The position numbers and the translations under genes are program-made. Positions 62,468 through 64,000 of a stretch of 64,000 nt of DNA are shown in pieces. The notes beneath the pieces are model-generated. The model was not told where the DNA came from, did not search any database, and saw nothing but the letters and a program-made list of their open reading frames with translations. The DNA is taken from positions 1 to 64,000 of the forward strand of contig JAWUWW010000048.1 in the NCBI GenBank assembly GCA_034111645.1, written 5' to 3'. How positions within the stretch are numbered: position 1 is the stretch's first letter; the number at the start of each line of letters is the position of its first letter. This stretch comes from CANLBN01 sp034111645 (lineage in GTDB: Bacteria; Pseudomonadota; Gammaproteobacteria; Pseudomonadales; Cellvibrionaceae).

Positions 62468-64000
62468 ATGCGTTTAAAACATATCAAGCTAGCGGGCTTT
62501 AAATCCTTTGTTGATCCTACAACAGTATCTTTTCCTAGCAACTTATGCGCGGTTGTTGGTCCTAATGGTTGTGGTAAATCAAACATCATCGATGCTGTGC
62601 GCTGGGTCATGGGTGAGTCATCCGCCAAAAACCTACGTGGCGAGTCGATGACTGATGTTATTTTTAATGGCTCTAATAGTCGTAAGCCTGTTGGTCAGGC
62701 GTCCATTGATCTAGTTTTTGATAATAGTGACGGTACTTTAAAAGGCGAATATGCGAGCTTTAGCGAAATATCAATTCGTCGTAAGGTCACGCGAGACGCT
62801 CAAAATATTTATTATCTAAACGGCACTAAGTGTCGCCGACGCGATATTGTCGATATCTTTTTAGGTACAGGTTTAGGGCCAAGAAGTTATTCGATTATCG
62901 AACAGGGTATGATTTCGCGTTTGATTGAGTCAAAGCCCGAAGAGCTGCGTGTATATATCGAAGAAGCTGCAGGAATTTCAAAGTATAAAGAACGTCGTCG
63001 CGATACCGAAAATAGGATGCGTCGCACTAAAGAAAACCTAGAGCGCTTAAGCGATATCCGCGAAGAGCTAGAGCGTCAGTTATCACGTCTTGAGCGCCAG
63101 GCTAAGTCCGCAGAGAAGTACACCGAATTCAAAAAAGAAGAGCGTGAAATAAAAGCGCAGCTAAACACACTACGCTATCGCTTATTAGATGAAGAAGCTA
63201 AAGAGCAGCAGCGTGATATCTCGAAGCGCGAACTCAATATTGAAGCTTTTGTGACTGAGCGTGTCAGCCATGATACGGCGATAGAAAAGCATCGCTCAGA
63301 ATATTCTGAACAGGGTGATATTTTTAATGAGATACAAGGGCGCTTTTATGGCCTTGGTAACGAGATAGCTCGCATAGAACAAAGTATTCAGCACGTTCAG
63401 GAGCGCAGTCGTCAACTTCAAAGCGATCTCGCTCAGGTTGAAAGTGATAGCCAAATGACGGCTACGTTGCTTGATACAGACCAGCAAAAAATTGAAAATT
63501 GGCAAATAGAGCTGGTAGAAATTGAGCCTGAATTAGAATTATTGCAATCAGCAGAGACTGATTCGGGGTCTGATTTGCTCGAAGCCGAAGAGAATATGCA
63601 CATCTGGCAACAACAATGGGATGAATTTAACCAAAGTGCCGCAGAGCCTCGCCATCGTGCAGAAGTTGAGCAATCGCGTATACAGCATCTTGAGCAAGTA
63701 CAAACAAGATTACTAGAGCGCATCGAGCGCCTAAAGGCTGAATCAAATGAAATTCACGAAGTTGAAGAATCTGAAGACATTCAATTACTAAAAGAAACAC
63801 TCAGTGAACTCGTCTTAGCGCGTGAAGAGACAGAAGAAAAAGTTGCAGCCGTGGTAGAGACTATTTCAACTAATCGCGAAGCAAGTATTGCTGCAGAAGA
63901 GTCTCTTAATGAGCAGCGCAGTCAATTACAAAAGCTACGTGGTCGACATGCTTCACTAGAAGCGCTGCAACAAGCAGCTGTCTCAGGCGGGCGCAAGTTA
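62468..64000 (+). CDS. smc: Chromosome segregation protein SMC (N-terminal part, runs off the window)
   Basis: The frame is open from ATG 62468 to the end (511 codons). It begins MRLKHIKLAGFKSFVDPTTV and has Walker A GPNGCGKSN (residues 31-39), the signature IIEQGMISRLIESKPEELR, EEAAGISKYKERRR and then a long coiled coil of charged heptads. This is the head-plus-first-arm part of SMC, which condenses chromosomes with ScpA/B. The hinge, second arm and Walker B lie beyond the window. Confidence 0.95.
   Translation, partial: MRLKHIKLAGFKSFVDPTTVSFPSNLCAVVGPNGCGKSNIIDAVRWVMGESSAKNLRGESMTDVIFNGSNSRKPVGQASIDLVFDNSDGTLKGEYASFSEISIRRKVTRDAQNIYYLNGTKCRRRDIVDIFLGTGLGPRSYSIIEQGMISRLIESKPEELRVYIEEAAGISKYKERRRDTENRMRRTKENLERLSDIREELERQLSRLERQAKSAEKYTEFKKEEREIKAQLNTLRYRLLDEEAKEQQRDISKRELNIEAFVTERVSHDTAIEKHRSEYSEQGDIFNEIQGRFYGLGNEIARIEQSIQHVQERSRQLQSDLAQVESDSQMTATLLDTDQQKIENWQIELVEIEPELELLQSAETDSGSDLLEAEENMHIWQQQWDEFNQSAAEPRHRAEVEQSRIQHLEQVQTRLLERIERLKAESNEIHEVEESEDIQLLKETLSELVLAREETEEKVAAVVETISTNREASIAAEESLNEQRSQLQKLRGRHASLEALQQAAVSGGRKL

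Noticed and set aside
1..64000. CRISPR arrays, IS elements, integrases, tRNA or rRNA genes
   Set aside because: No spaced direct repeats, transposase motifs, tRNA cloverleaf sequences or rRNA sequence were recognised anywhere in the window.

Overview
The window looks like chromosome of a low-GC (roughly 40% by eye), flagellated, probably marine gammaproteobacterium. The markers for this are PtsP, a Pseudomonas/Vibrio-style fliK-flhB block with sigma-54 promoters, EpmC, YheU, PdxB, Xni, SdhE/YgfX/YgfZ, TusA, TrmA, TruD and CcmHI. A Cellvibrionales/Spongiibacteraceae-like lineage is my guess; it is not shown by the sequence. I see no rRNA, tRNA, IS element, integrase or CRISPR array.

Layout. 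1-2478: ptsP (minus), whose 3' end is followed by at least one degenerate tandem copy of itself. 2751-10668: flagellar basal-body and export genes fliK, fliL, fliM, fliN, fliO, fliP, fliQ, fliR, flhB, with GG-N10-GC sigma-54 promoters before fliK and before fliL, and a 22-bp tandem repeat between those two genes. 10692-14000: small genes (PilZ, YheU, TusA-like, three unassigned proteins). 14147-26905: housekeeping genes (epmC, xni, pdxB, MOSC, trmO, S1/P1 nuclease, prfB with its programmed +1 frameshift, lysS, ung, HDOD, ygfZ, sdhE, ygfX, EamA). 27106-33536: loosely organised accessory genes (DM13 protein, LigE-like GST, PLP decarboxylase, DegT aminotransferase, TVP38 protein, a two-CxxC glutaredoxin-like protein).

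34018-54204 holds the most interesting content: two organosulfonate modules separated by four surface-glycan glycosyltransferase genes. Module 1 (minus strand) is a TRAP transporter, a HisD-like dehydrogenase of the HpsN type, an SDR and a Zn-alcohol dehydrogenase. It diverges from a LacI-family regulator, and a perfect 16-bp LacI-type palindrome sits directly downstream of a sigma-70 promoter. This fits uptake of 2,3-dihydroxypropane-1-sulfonate (DHPS) and its oxidation to sulfolactate. Module 2 is a GlcD-type FAD oxidase and a divergent LysR regulator, followed by sulfopyruvate decarboxylase subunits ComD and ComE, a TctCAB transporter and an LldD-type FMN dehydrogenase. This fits sulfolactate uptake, oxidation to sulfopyruvate and decarboxylation to sulfoacetaldehyde. 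No desulfonating enzyme (Xsc, SuyAB) is in the window, so the end of the route must be elsewhere or differ.

54449-64000: a FabH-like ketosynthase, trmA, a MarC-family protein, truD, yjbQ, ccmH and ccmI (without the rest of a ccm operon) and the first 511 codons of smc, which runs off the window. Functions are assigned from motifs and gene order only; substrates of the sulfonate modules are inferred from family and context.
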